A DNA stretch of 7,133 bases from CAYWBU01 sp942491525 (GCA_942491525.1 CALOBW010000034.1:1-7133), one strand, 5' to 3'. Positions 1-5,096 are shown, counted from the first letter of the stretch. A program made the numbers and translations. The notes: generated by a model not told the origin, from the letters alone.

Positions 1-646
1 TGGCCTGCTTGAGGTCGATGTAGGCCGCGTCCGGCTCCCGGTTCAGTTCATAGACGTAGGCCGAGACGTAGTAGCCGAAGGCGCTCTGGTAGGCGCTGGC
101 CGCGGCAACCCTCTTGACCTCGTCATAGGCCCTGTCGTTCAGCGGGTTGGCGTCGCTGCGGTTCTCGCGCAGGTCTTGTTCGTGTTTTTTGCGCAGCTCC
201 TGCTGGCGCGTGTAGCTGCGGCGGATCTCGACCCGCGCCCCCTCAAGGTCGCCCAGCATCAGGTAGTTGAGCGCCGCATGGGTGTGCAGCAGGATCTTTT
301 CAAAATCTTCGCCCTGATACTCGGTGACCTGCTCATTGAGCAGGAGGGAGCCGGCCTGGGCCGTGACTTGGCGCCCCGAGATCACGGCGCGCTCCTCAAT
401 CTTCCTGATCATTGCGTTGGCCAGCTCAAGCTCGTCGATGCTCTGCTGGAAATTGCCCATCTTCTGCTGAATCAGGCCGCGCTCCAGGGCGTAGAGCAGC
501 TTGTCGCGCCCGCTGGCGGGAAACTGGGTCAGGGCCGTTGCATAGTCGCCGGCGGCGACGGCCTGGCGGGCCTTGATGGCCCGCGTGCCGTAGCTGGCGC
601 AGCCGCAGCAGCAGATCAGGAGCAGGATCAGGAGGCGCTTCTTCAT
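1..646 (-). CDS. COG3014-like TPR-type lipoprotein (3' end beyond left edge)
   Basis: This is a partial gene. It reads from an ATG at 646 leftward for 215 codons with no stop before the window edge. The product opens with MKKRLLILLLICCCGCASYG, a lipoprotein signal peptide. The likely lipidated residue is Cys16 (context CCGC-AS), although a Cys at -3 is unusual. The mature part is helical. Residues 27-40 (RQAVAAGDYATAL) look like a TPR helix. Residues 112-143 contain GEDFEKILLHTHAALNYL followed by MLGDLEGARVEIRR, which I recognise from the COG3014 family of uncharacterised TPR-containing envelope lipoproteins. The start lies 5 bp after the stop of the beta-barrel gene and has no good Shine-Dalgarno sequence, so it is probably translated by coupling. 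From memory, COG3014 genes in some proteobacteria lie near lpoB-type genes, but that cannot be checked here. The molecular function is unknown. Confidence 0.8.
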   Translation of the reverse strand, partial: MKKRLLILLLICCCGCASYGTRAIKARQAVAAGDYATALTQFPASGRDKLLYALERGLIQQKMGNFQQSIDELELANAMIRKIEERAVISGRQVTAQAGSLLLNEQVTEYQGEDFEKILLHTHAALNYLMLGDLEGARVEIRRSYTRQQELRKKHEQDLRENRSDANPLNDRAYDEVKRVAAASAYQSAFGYYVSAYVYELNREPDAAYIDLKQA

Positions 647-651
647 GCAGT

Positions 652-1182
652 TTAGAAGGCCACCCCTAAACTCATCACGATGCCGCGCTGCACATCATAG
701 CCGATGCCCAAGTTTAGCAGCTCGCGGGTGTAGCGCACCCCCGCCATCCAGGGCGTCTCATGCTCGGTCCGGTTGCGGATCAGGTAGTAGGCACTGTTGC
801 CGAAGCCGAGCTGGGCAACTTTCTGGGTGGTGTAGCCCAGGCCGAGCACGCCAAAGATGCTGGGCACCAGCTCGGCGCCGCCCACCAGCGAGATCTGGGA
901 CTGATTGCTGTCGTTGTAGTCCTGCAGCCAGGTCAGGCTCTGGCCCGTGTAGGGCAGGTTGGCCGGCACGCTCTCTTTGGTGTCGGCCACGCTGACCCCG
1001 AAGCCGCCGAAGATGGCCCCGCCGGTGGGGTGCAGGTTGGAGAGCACGATGCCGCCCATCTCCAGGCCGAAGCTGGTGGCGTCGCTGTCTCCGCCCGAGC
1101 CGTAGGAGAAGTTGAGGTAGCCGGCTGCCAGCAGGGGCAGGGGCAGCAGACTGACGATCAGAATGGCCAATAGTTTTTTCAT
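652..1182 (-). CDS. Small outer-membrane beta-barrel-like exported protein
   Basis: The product is 176 residues. Residues 1-20 (MKKLLAILIVSLLPLPLLAA) form a classical Sec signal peptide. The mature chain alternates polar and hydrophobic residues with many Gly, Tyr and aromatic residues (for example GYLNFSYGSG at 21-30 and GVLGLGYTTQ at 111-120). It ends in MSLGVAF, a terminal Phe strand that resembles the BAM recognition signal of outer-membrane barrels. I infer a small barrel of about eight strands, but I recognise no specific family. The frame stays open upstream to an ATG at 1230. I chose 1182 because GGAGGT (1186-1191 on the plus strand as acctcc) lies at correct spacing and the signal peptide then starts cleanly. 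The gene leads an operon with the COG3014-like lipoprotein and is divergent from the arsR-trx operon. Confidence 0.75.
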   Translation of the reverse strand: MKKLLAILIVSLLPLPLLAAGYLNFSYGSGGDSDATSFGLEMGGIVLSNLHPTGGAIFGGFGVSVADTKESVPANLPYTGQSLTWLQDYNDSNQSQISLVGGAELVPSIFGVLGLGYTTQKVAQLGFGNSAYYLIRNRTEHETPWMAGVRYTRELLNLGIGYDVQRGIVMSLGVAF

Positions 1183-1202
1183 GGGGCACCTCCGTAGGCT
1201 AA

Positions 1203-1230
1203 AGACTAGCAGTCTGGGGCCATAAATCAA
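1203..1230 (-). promoter_or_regulatory. Candidate promoter for the beta-barrel/lipoprotein unit, with a dyad over the -10
   Basis: Reading the minus strand, TTGATT (1225-1230) stands 16 bp upstream of TAGTCT (1203-1208), a weak sigma70-like pair. The -10 overlaps a perfect inverted repeat, AGACT-AGC-AGTCT (1203-1215), that could be a regulator site. It resembles the candidate htrA promoter in using GCTTGAT and a TAGTyT hexamer. The call rests on visual matching only. Confidence 0.35.
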
Positions 1231-1277
1231 GCAGAGTCTTGTACTTGGGCATCTGAATCATATTTTTAACTCAGGCC

Positions 1278-1306
1278 TTGACTTCCATGCTTGATGGTTA
1301 TATTAG
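1278..1306 (+). promoter_or_regulatory. Candidate promoter of the arsR-trxB-trxA operon
   Basis: TTGACT (1278-1283) is followed after 17 bp by TATTAG (1301-1306), giving a plausible sigma70-type promoter with a start site near 1313. Other AT-rich hexamers overlap it (TATATT at 1299, TAGAAT at 1304), so the exact -10 is uncertain. The -35 is the stronger half. It lies about 60 bp ahead of the GTG start of the regulator. Confidence 0.5.
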
Positions 1307-1319
1307 AATATACGAATAT
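1300..1319. promoter_or_regulatory. Candidate ArsR-family operator (imperfect 20-bp palindrome)
   Basis: ATATTAGAATATACGAATAT reads the same on both strands at 16 of 20 positions, with outer arms ATATT and AATAT. AT-rich imperfect dyads of this size overlapping the promoter are typical operators of ArsR/SmtB-family repressors. It covers the proposed -10 and the likely transcription start and ends 18 bp before the regulator's GTG, so autorepression of the operon is the natural inference. A nested perfect repeat, TATATT-AG-AATATA, lies at 1299-1312. Confidence 0.5.
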
Positions 1320-1337
1320 TGAATTAAGGAGATTGAC

Positions 1338-1616
1338 GTGGATACAGAGAAGATGGCTGCATATCTGAAAGCCCTGGGACATCCCACGCGCCTGATGATC
1401 GTCAAGACCCTGCTTCAAGAACAGTGCAAATGTGTCGGCGAGATGGAGTCGCTGCTCAAGATCCGCCAGGCCAATGCTTCTCAACACCTGACAATTTTGA
1501 AGAATCAGGGTATTGTGAATTGCCATCAGGACGGCAACCTGCGCTGCTACTCCCTGCAGGAGCCGCAAAAGATGCAGCAGCTGCTGGATTTGATCTCAAC
1601 GGAAAGGATTGATTAA
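1338..1616 (+). CDS. ArsR/SmtB-family winged-helix repressor, probable regulator of trxBA
   Basis: The 92-residue product has the usual length and fold of a minimal ArsR-family dimeric repressor. The family opening motif is LGHPTRLMIVKTLL (13-26). The recognition region is RQANASQHLTILKNQGIV (43-60), and the wing runs from about 61 to 73. It has four cysteines: C30 and C32 form a CxC at the start of the helix that binds metal in classical ArsR proteins, and C62 and C70 lie in the wing. Aligned on the SxHL motif, C32 corresponds to the first Cys of the CVC pair of E. coli ArsR, while the second is replaced by Gly34. It may therefore sense thiol redox state or persulfide instead of arsenite. 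The start is GTG, chosen because AAGGAG (1326-1331) lies 6 bp upstream; the next in-frame ATG is five codons later and lacks such a site. The stop overlaps the trxB start by one base (TAATG). Confidence 0.88.
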   Translation: MDTEKMAAYLKALGHPTRLMIVKTLLQEQCKCVGEMESLLKIRQANASQHLTILKNQGIVNCHQDGNLRCYSLQEPQKMQQLLDLISTERID

Positions 1617-2548
1617 TGAAGATTTTTGACACCATTATTATCGGCGGCGGGCCCGGCGGCTACACCGCAGCTATCTATGCCACCCGCGGCGGCATGCAGA
1701 CCCTGCTGATCAAGAGCGCCTTCAAGCAGAGCCAGATCACCATCACCGATGACGTGGAGAACTATCCCGGCTTCGATCTGATCGGCGGCTTCGAGCTGAT
1801 GAGCAAGTTCAGCGAGCAGGCCGCGAAATTCGGCCTCGAGACCGTCGACGGCGATGTGGAGAGTCTGAAACGCGACGGCGACCACTGGGCCGTGAGCGTC
1901 GGCGACGACGTCTACAGGGCCACCACCATCATCATCGCCACCGGCGCGGCCCCCAACAAGCTGGGCGCACAAGGCGAGGCCGAGCTGGCCGGGCGCGGCG
2001 TATCCTACTGCGCCACCTGCGACGGCCCCTTCTACCGCAACCGCGAAGTTGTGGTGGTGGGCGGCGGCGACACCGCTGTGCAGGAGGCCTGCTTCCTGAC
2101 CAAGTTTGCCAGCAAGGTCACCATCGTGCACCGCCGCGACCGCCTGCGCGCCACCGGCGTGCTCAGCGACCGCGCCCATAATAATGATAGAATCGACTTT
2201 GCCTGGAACTCGACTGTGGAGAAGATCTACGGCGAGGGCGGCGTCGAGGGCGTGACCGTCAAGGATGTCAAGAGCGGCGAAACCCGCGACATCGCGGCCG
2301 AAGGCGCCTTCATCTTCGTGGGCTACACCCCGGAGACCGGGATCTTCAAGGATCTGATCGACCTGGACGAGAGCGGCTACATCGTGACCGATGAGCATAT
2401 GCAGACCTCCGCCCCCGGCATCTTTGCCGCCGGCGACTGCCGCGTCTCGCCCCTCAAACAGGTAATTACGGCCTGCGGCGACGGCGCCATCGCCGCCGTG
2501 GCAGCCGAGCACTATGTGGAAGAACTAAAAGGACAAGCATACAAATAA
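1616..2548 (+). CDS. trxB: Thioredoxin reductase (NADPH-dependent FAD flavoenzyme)
   Basis: The 310-residue product is a low-molecular-weight bacterial thioredoxin reductase that passes electrons from NADPH through FAD and a redox disulfide to thioredoxin in the cytoplasm. The FAD-binding dinucleotide motif is GGGPGG (10-15). The active disulfide is CATC (132-135). The NADPH-domain motif is GGGDTA (149-154), and the basic patch HRRDRLRA (172-179) is the NADPH 2'-phosphate recognition motif. The second FAD motif is GIFAAGDCR (268-276). All catalytic elements are present and the length is normal. The start overlaps the arsR stop by one base, so the two are probably translationally coupled, with GGAAAGG (1601-1607) as a plausible binding site. 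The thioredoxin gene follows after 10 bp. Thioredoxin is the likely substrate, but in-operon pairing is an inference. NADPH preference is inferred from the HRR motif. Confidence 0.97.
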   Translation: MKIFDTIIIGGGPGGYTAAIYATRGGMQTLLIKSAFKQSQITITDDVENYPGFDLIGGFELMSKFSEQAAKFGLETVDGDVESLKRDGDHWAVSVGDDVYRATTIIIATGAAPNKLGAQGEAELAGRGVSYCATCDGPFYRNREVVVVGGGDTAVQEACFLTKFASKVTIVHRRDRLRATGVLSDRAHNNDRIDFAWNSTVEKIYGEGGVEGVTVKDVKSGETRDIAAEGAFIFVGYTPETGIFKDLIDLDESGYIVTDEHMQTSAPGIFAAGDCRVSPLKQVITACGDGAIAAVAAEHYVEELKGQAYK

Positions 2549-2558
2549 GGAGGATATT

Positions 2559-2903
2559 ATGAGTGATAAATTTGTAGACAGCCCGTCAAGCGCTCTGGAT
2601 GTAACCGATGCCGATGTCAAGGAAGCGGTAAGCAAATACCCCTTCCTGGTGGTGGACTGCTGGGCTCCCTGGTGCGGCCCCTGCAAGATGCTCGGCCCGA
2701 TCATCGAGACCCTGGCCGAGAAGGAGCAGGGCAACATCGTCTTCGCCAAGCTGAACGTGGATGAGAACCAGGCCACCGCCGCCGAGTACGGCATCCGCTC
2801 GATTCCCAACCTGCTGATCTTTAAGGATGGCCAGAAGGTTGGCGACATCGTGGGCGCCATGCCCGAGAAGCAGCTTTTGGAAGAGATTAATAAGTATAAA
2901 TAA
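2559..2903 (+). CDS. trxA: Thioredoxin
   Basis: The 114-residue product is a thioredoxin with the complete active site WCGPCK (38-43, catalytic Cys39 and Cys42) and the cis-proline loop SIPN (81-84, Pro83). The typical strand FAKLNVDEN (62-70) follows. It carries about ten more N-terminal residues than a minimal thioredoxin. Cys34 lies two residues before Ala36-Pro37, where Phe is common (VVDCWA in place of VVDFWA), so there is an extra thiol near the active site. An ideal AAGGAGG (2547-2553) lies 5 bp ahead of the ATG and overlaps the trxB stop. A strong terminator follows directly. It is the probable partner of the reductase encoded just upstream and a general cytoplasmic dithiol reductant. 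Feedback reduction of the ArsR-type regulator is possible but unproven. Confidence 0.97.
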   Translation: MSDKFVDSPSSALDVTDADVKEAVSKYPFLVVDCWAPWCGPCKMLGPIIETLAEKEQGNIVFAKLNVDENQATAAEYGIRSIPNLLIFKDGQKVGDIVGAMPEKQLLEEINKYK

Positions 2904-2907
2904 TGGG

Positions 2908-2938
2908 AGAGAGGGAGCTTGAGGGCTCCCTCTCTTTT
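2908..2938 (+). terminator. Rho-independent terminator of the arsR-trxB-trxA operon
   Basis: A perfect 10-bp GC-rich stem pairs GAGAGGGAGC (2909-2918) with GCTCCCTCTC (2925-2934) around a 6-nt loop. It extends by one A-T pair and is followed by TTTT (2935-2938). It starts 5 bp after the trxA stop. On the other strand the hairpin has no T run, so it would mainly stop the trx transcript. Confidence 0.9.
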
Positions 2939-2954
2939 AACATTAAATAATGTT
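2939..2954. repeat. AT-rich inverted repeat between convergent genes
   Basis: AACATT (2939-2944) and AATGTT (2949-2954) are perfect inverted arms around AAAT, and partly matched A/T bases extend them. The repeat begins one base after the trx terminator T tract and abuts the stop of the AT-rich minus-strand gene. It might help end that gene's transcript or mark the edge of the inserted AT-rich segment. It is too AT-rich to be a strong terminator. Confidence 0.45.
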
Positions 2955-3800
2955 TTAAATTAATTTTGCGCCAATAATGGTTGCTGTTAGCGAAACCAAG
3001 AAAGCTATAACAATTCCCCACTTAATTTTTGAAACTTTTTGCGTAAATGCATCATGAGTTGCGATTACATCTCCCCAGTAAAAGACGCTGGTGTTAGATA
3101 TCTTTTGTAATTTTTCTAATGGGCGGAATTCGAGTACATAAAAGAATGCAACGAATAGAAGAGTAAAACTAGATATAAAGCCAATGAGATTAAATCCATC
3201 TGTATTATATCGTGCCTCTATTAGATAGTTGAGTTTTTCGTCAATGCTGTATCGTAGTAGCTCTTCTAGCTCAATGGTTTGGGTGGAGGTTGTATCGTTA
3301 AAGAATGCTAACCAGGCTAATGGTACTACAAGAATACTTATCGCTAGAATTAGGTTTAATAATCTTGTTGCTCTATCAGATAGAGGTTTTTTCTTTACAA
3401 CTCGTTGTATTTGGCTATCTAGTTCATCTGCTAATAAAAAACACCAATCTCTGTCGTCGTAAGATGCTCCAAATTTAATTTTGGTCTCTTTGTCTTTCAT
3501 GAAGCCGATTGCAGCTTTGGAGTCCTTTTTGTTATATTCTCCATCTAAATTCTTTTCTATGATTTCCATGCTGAAAGTTGTTATTGCTTTGCCGCAAATA
3601 TTCTCTTCAGTAAGTACTTTTTCGAAATCTTTAGTTTCTATATAGGAGTTGTTCTCTCTGTCTACATATATAGATACATAAGCATCATTATTACTTTTAG
3701 ACGCAAAATCTGACATTATGCTGTATATTTTTCTAACATGTGCTTCGGTTAACTTGAAATTATTGTCATAGTGTTTATAAATTCCAGCACTGTCTTTCAT
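2955..3800 (-). CDS. Unrecognised membrane protein with a cytoplasmic-type N-terminal domain
   Basis: The product is 281 residues and I do not recognise its family. Residues 1-140 are charged and mixed alpha/beta in character, with YVSIYVDREN at 41-50 as a likely strand. There is no signal peptide. Three hydrophobic segments follow, at about 147-167, 204-224 and 261-280. A charged stretch (168-203) separates the first two, and RPLEKLQKISNTSVFYWGD with downstream residues (226-259) separates the last two. The C-terminus ends directly after the last segment. Base use is sharply unlike the neighbours: a hand-counted row, 3001-3060, is 18/60 G+C, with AT-ending codons. This suggests horizontal acquisition. 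The ATG at 3800 has AGAGAGG just upstream. It is a lone gene, convergent with trxA and co-directional with dtd but 274 bp away. It could be an accessory or defence-type membrane effector or sensor, but no motif shows this. Confidence 0.85.
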   Translation of the reverse strand: MKDSAGIYKHYDNNFKLTEAHVRKIYSIMSDFASKSNNDAYVSIYVDRENNSYIETKDFEKVLTEENICGKAITTFSMEIIEKNLDGEYNKKDSKAAIGFMKDKETKIKFGASYDDRDWCFLLADELDSQIQRVVKKKPLSDRATRLLNLILAISILVVPLAWLAFFNDTTSTQTIELEELLRYSIDEKLNYLIEARYNTDGFNLIGFISSFTLLFVAFFYVLEFRPLEKLQKISNTSVFYWGDVIATHDAFTQKVSKIKWGIVIAFLVSLTATIIGAKLI

Positions 3801-3925
3801 AATGCCTCTCTAATAGTATGAATTGCTTTTTTATAAGTATACATGTTTGTTCATGAAATGAATATATTTTAGTTTGGTTTGATAATTGTAGGAAGGTTGG
3901 CGTGCAAAGCTACTTGACAACTCCC
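3801..3925. other. AT-rich upstream region of the membrane-protein gene
   Basis: This stretch has no convincing gene. Reading the minus strand, TATACT and TATAAA hexamers (about 3830-3842) could serve as a -10, but no good -35 is spaced from them. A perfect 8-bp palindrome TTCATGAA lies at 3850-3857, where an operator could lie. Composition changes from AT-rich to mixed near 3890-3900, which may mark the edge of the acquired segment. Confidence 0.35.
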
Positions 3926-3956
3926 GTCACATAGCTCGCTGCGCTCCCAATATGAC
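3926..3956. repeat. Imperfect palindromic intergenic repeat (GTCAyAT...ATrTGAC type)
   Basis: GTCACAT (3926-3932) and ATATGAC (3950-3956) are inverted arms matching at 6 of 7 positions. They flank a core, AGCTCGCTGCGCTCCC, whose AGC and GCT also pair. The other strand reads GGGAGCGCAGCGAGCTATG, in the style of dispersed 'GTCAT...GAGCGCAGCGA...' palindromes known from the intergenic regions of several bacterial genomes. Only one copy is visible here, so dispersal is an inference. Confidence 0.45.
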
Positions 3957-3974
3957 CTACAACTTCTAAAACAA

Positions 3975-4070
3975 CCCCCTCCCTCAATCCCTCCCACCAG
4001 GGGAGGGAAAATACCGGCTTCGCAAACCAAGTTCCTCCCCACTGGTGGGGGAGGACAGGTGGGGGGGGAA
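3975..4070. repeat. Paired GC-rich hairpins forming a larger inverted repeat (REP/MITE-like)
   Basis: Hairpin 1 is TCCCTCCC (3988-3995), loop ACCAG, GGGAGGGA (4001-4008). Hairpin 2 is TCCTCCCC (4033-4040), loop ACTGGTG, GGGGAGGA (4048-4055). The stretches containing them are inverted relatives: CCCCCTCCCTCAATCCCTCC from 3975 onward matches, with substitutions, the reverse complement of the 4031-4070 arm, and both have CCACCAG at the loop. A fold-back element of about 95 bp results, separated by about 25 bp of non-palindromic DNA. It starts 5 bp beyond the dtd stop and may also act as a transcript 3' end, although no T tract follows on the minus strand. Purine/pyrimidine-biased palindromes of this type occur as dispersed intergenic repeats in other genomes. 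Confidence 0.6.
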
Positions 4071-4074
4071 GCCT

Positions 4075-4527
4075 CTAAAACCCCTTCCGACTATCCAACA
4101 TCAAAGTAACCGGCCCCCAATTCAAAATATCCACATCCATCATGGCCTGAAACTGTCCGGTCGCAACCCTACCTTCAAAGTTCTTCTGCACATGCTCAAC
4201 AAACCGCTCAAAAACCGCCTTGGCATCTTCCGGCTTGCCGGCTTTTGCATATGACGGTCTTCTACCCTTGCGGCAGTCGCCCAGCAGAGTAAACTGCGAA
4301 ACCAAAAGCAGCTCGCCGCCCACCTGCTGCACGTCCAGGTTCATGGTGCCGTGTTCATCTTCAAAGATGCGCAGCCCCATGATCTTGCGCGCCAGATAGT
4401 CGATGTCGTTAGCGTCGTCGCCCTCCTCCACGCCGATCAGGCAGCAGAGGCCGGCGCCGATCTGGCCGACAACCTTATCTTCAACGCTGACGCTGGCGCG
4501 CTTAACTCTCTGGATGACTGCCCGCAT
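4075..4527 (-). CDS. dtd: D-aminoacyl-tRNA deacylase
   Basis: The 150-residue product is a DTD-family enzyme that hydrolyses D-aminoacyl-tRNAs and glycyl-tRNA(Ala) in the cytoplasm, protecting translation from D-amino acids. The start MRAVIQRVKRASVSV (1-15) is diagnostic. LRIFEDEHGTMNLDV (52-66), the active-site motif SQFTL (77-81) and the Gly-cisPro motif GPVT (138-141) are all present, and the length is normal. Two positions deviate from the common consensus: Trp137 stands where Asp or Ser is usual before GPVT, and Gln127 where Gly is usual in GxFGA. Its ATG lies 26 bp inside the upstream gene, preceded by GAGG at about 6 bp, so the two genes are probably coupled. The last 180 bp or so are visibly less GC-rich than the 5' half. 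It is the last gene of the htrA unit. Confidence 0.96.
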   Translation of the reverse strand: MRAVIQRVKRASVSVEDKVVGQIGAGLCCLIGVEEGDDANDIDYLARKIMGLRIFEDEHGTMNLDVQQVGGELLLVSQFTLLGDCRKGRRPSYAKAGKPEDAKAVFERFVEHVQKNFEGRVATGQFQAMMDVDILNWGPVTLMLDSRKGF

Positions 4528-5086
4528 CTTTGGCCTCGGCCTGCTTGGCCGCGATCAGCAGCTCGTGCACGTTCAGGATGCGCGTGATCTGCCAGCCCTT
4601 GTCCCACTTGACCATCTCCAGCTTGAGCAGCAGGTCGTCGCCAACGGCAAAGCTGGCGATGCAGCGCTCGCCGTCCTTCTGGATGTCCCGCAGGCTGACC
4701 TCGGTCTGCTGGTCGACCGGCGGCAGGATTGAGCGCAGCGCGCTCTGGCGCCCCTCGGGGTAGACGCCCGTGATCCAGCCCTGGATGTCCTGCTCAAAGA
4801 GCGGGATCATGCCGGCGGCCATGAAGGCCGAGATTCCGCGCGCGAAGAGTTTGGGTGCATTCTGCTGCTCCATGACGCCGGTGGCCAGCTTGGCCATGTC
4901 GCCGGCCATGGCGCGGCTCATGGTGTTGACATCCACATAGCGGTCGAAGAGCTCCCAGTCGTGGGTCTGAATGGCCTTGCCGACCTGGCTCAGAGTGTAG
5001 GTCGGGGTGCTGCGCCAGTGGCTGTAGCCGGCCAGTCCGGCAATTATGAGGGCCAGGGTCAGGCCGATGATCCAGTTGCGTTTCAT
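4502..5086 (-). CDS. DUF2939-like membrane-anchored protein
   Basis: The 194-residue product has one N-terminal hydrophobic segment (about 4-20, NWIIGLTLALIIAGLAG), a signal anchor or uncleaved signal. The rest is probably periplasmic. Residues 27-52 (TPTYTLSQVGKAIQTHDWEL and the following FDRYVD) match the pattern I associate with DUF2939: a PxYxLxxxxxAIxxxD helix pair, then a YVD element. The remainder has a long helical stretch (about 55-105) and strands near 128-170 ending in WQITRILNV, like a small alpha+beta domain. No catalytic motif is seen and the function is unknown. A strong site (AGAGGAG) overlaps the htrA stop codon, with a 10-bp gap to htrA. The 3' end overlaps dtd by 26 bp. The position next to HtrA suggests an envelope role. 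The family assignment is from memory. Confidence 0.8.
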   Translation of the reverse strand: MKRNWIIGLTLALIIAGLAGYSHWRSTPTYTLSQVGKAIQTHDWELFDRYVDVNTMSRAMAGDMAKLATGVMEQQNAPKLFARGISAFMAAGMIPLFEQDIQGWITGVYPEGRQSALRSILPPVDQQTEVSLRDIQKDGERCIASFAVGDDLLLKLEMVKWDKGWQITRILNVHELLIAAKQAEAKDAGSHPES

Positions 5087-5096
5087 AAATTCTCCT

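Noticed and set aside
176..655. A 159-codon plus-strand frame at the left edge
   Set aside because: The opposite strand encodes a lipoprotein with a signal peptide and COG3014-like motifs that runs through the window edge. The plus-strand frame is its shadow.
1183..1230. A 16-residue N-terminal extension of the beta-barrel protein from an upstream ATG
   Set aside because: The extension precedes a clean signal peptide and overlaps the GGAGGT binding site for the ATG at 1182, so the shorter form is correct.
1338..1616. Reading the ArsR-family gene as part of an arsenic-resistance operon
   Set aside because: No arsB, acr3, arsC or arsA gene is present. It is coupled to trxB and trxA, and the classical CVC metal motif is incomplete.
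1613..2512. A 299-codon open frame antisense to trxB
   Set aside because: It lies wholly within trxB, which has all family motifs. The frame has no ribosome site or family signature.
2955..3800. Toxin-antitoxin or multi-gene defence system around the AT-rich gene
   Set aside because: It stands alone: no small partner frame with a ribosome site is next to it, and no nuclease, ATPase or kinase motif is visible in it.
3975..4070. CRISPR array or tandem repeats in the GC-rich intergenic stretch
   Set aside because: There are only two hairpins in inverted, diverged form, with no regularly spaced identical repeats or spacers.
4045..4254. A 69-codon plus-strand frame starting in the repeat
   Set aside because: It overlaps the end of dtd antisense and the palindromic repeat, and has no ribosome site or recognisable product.
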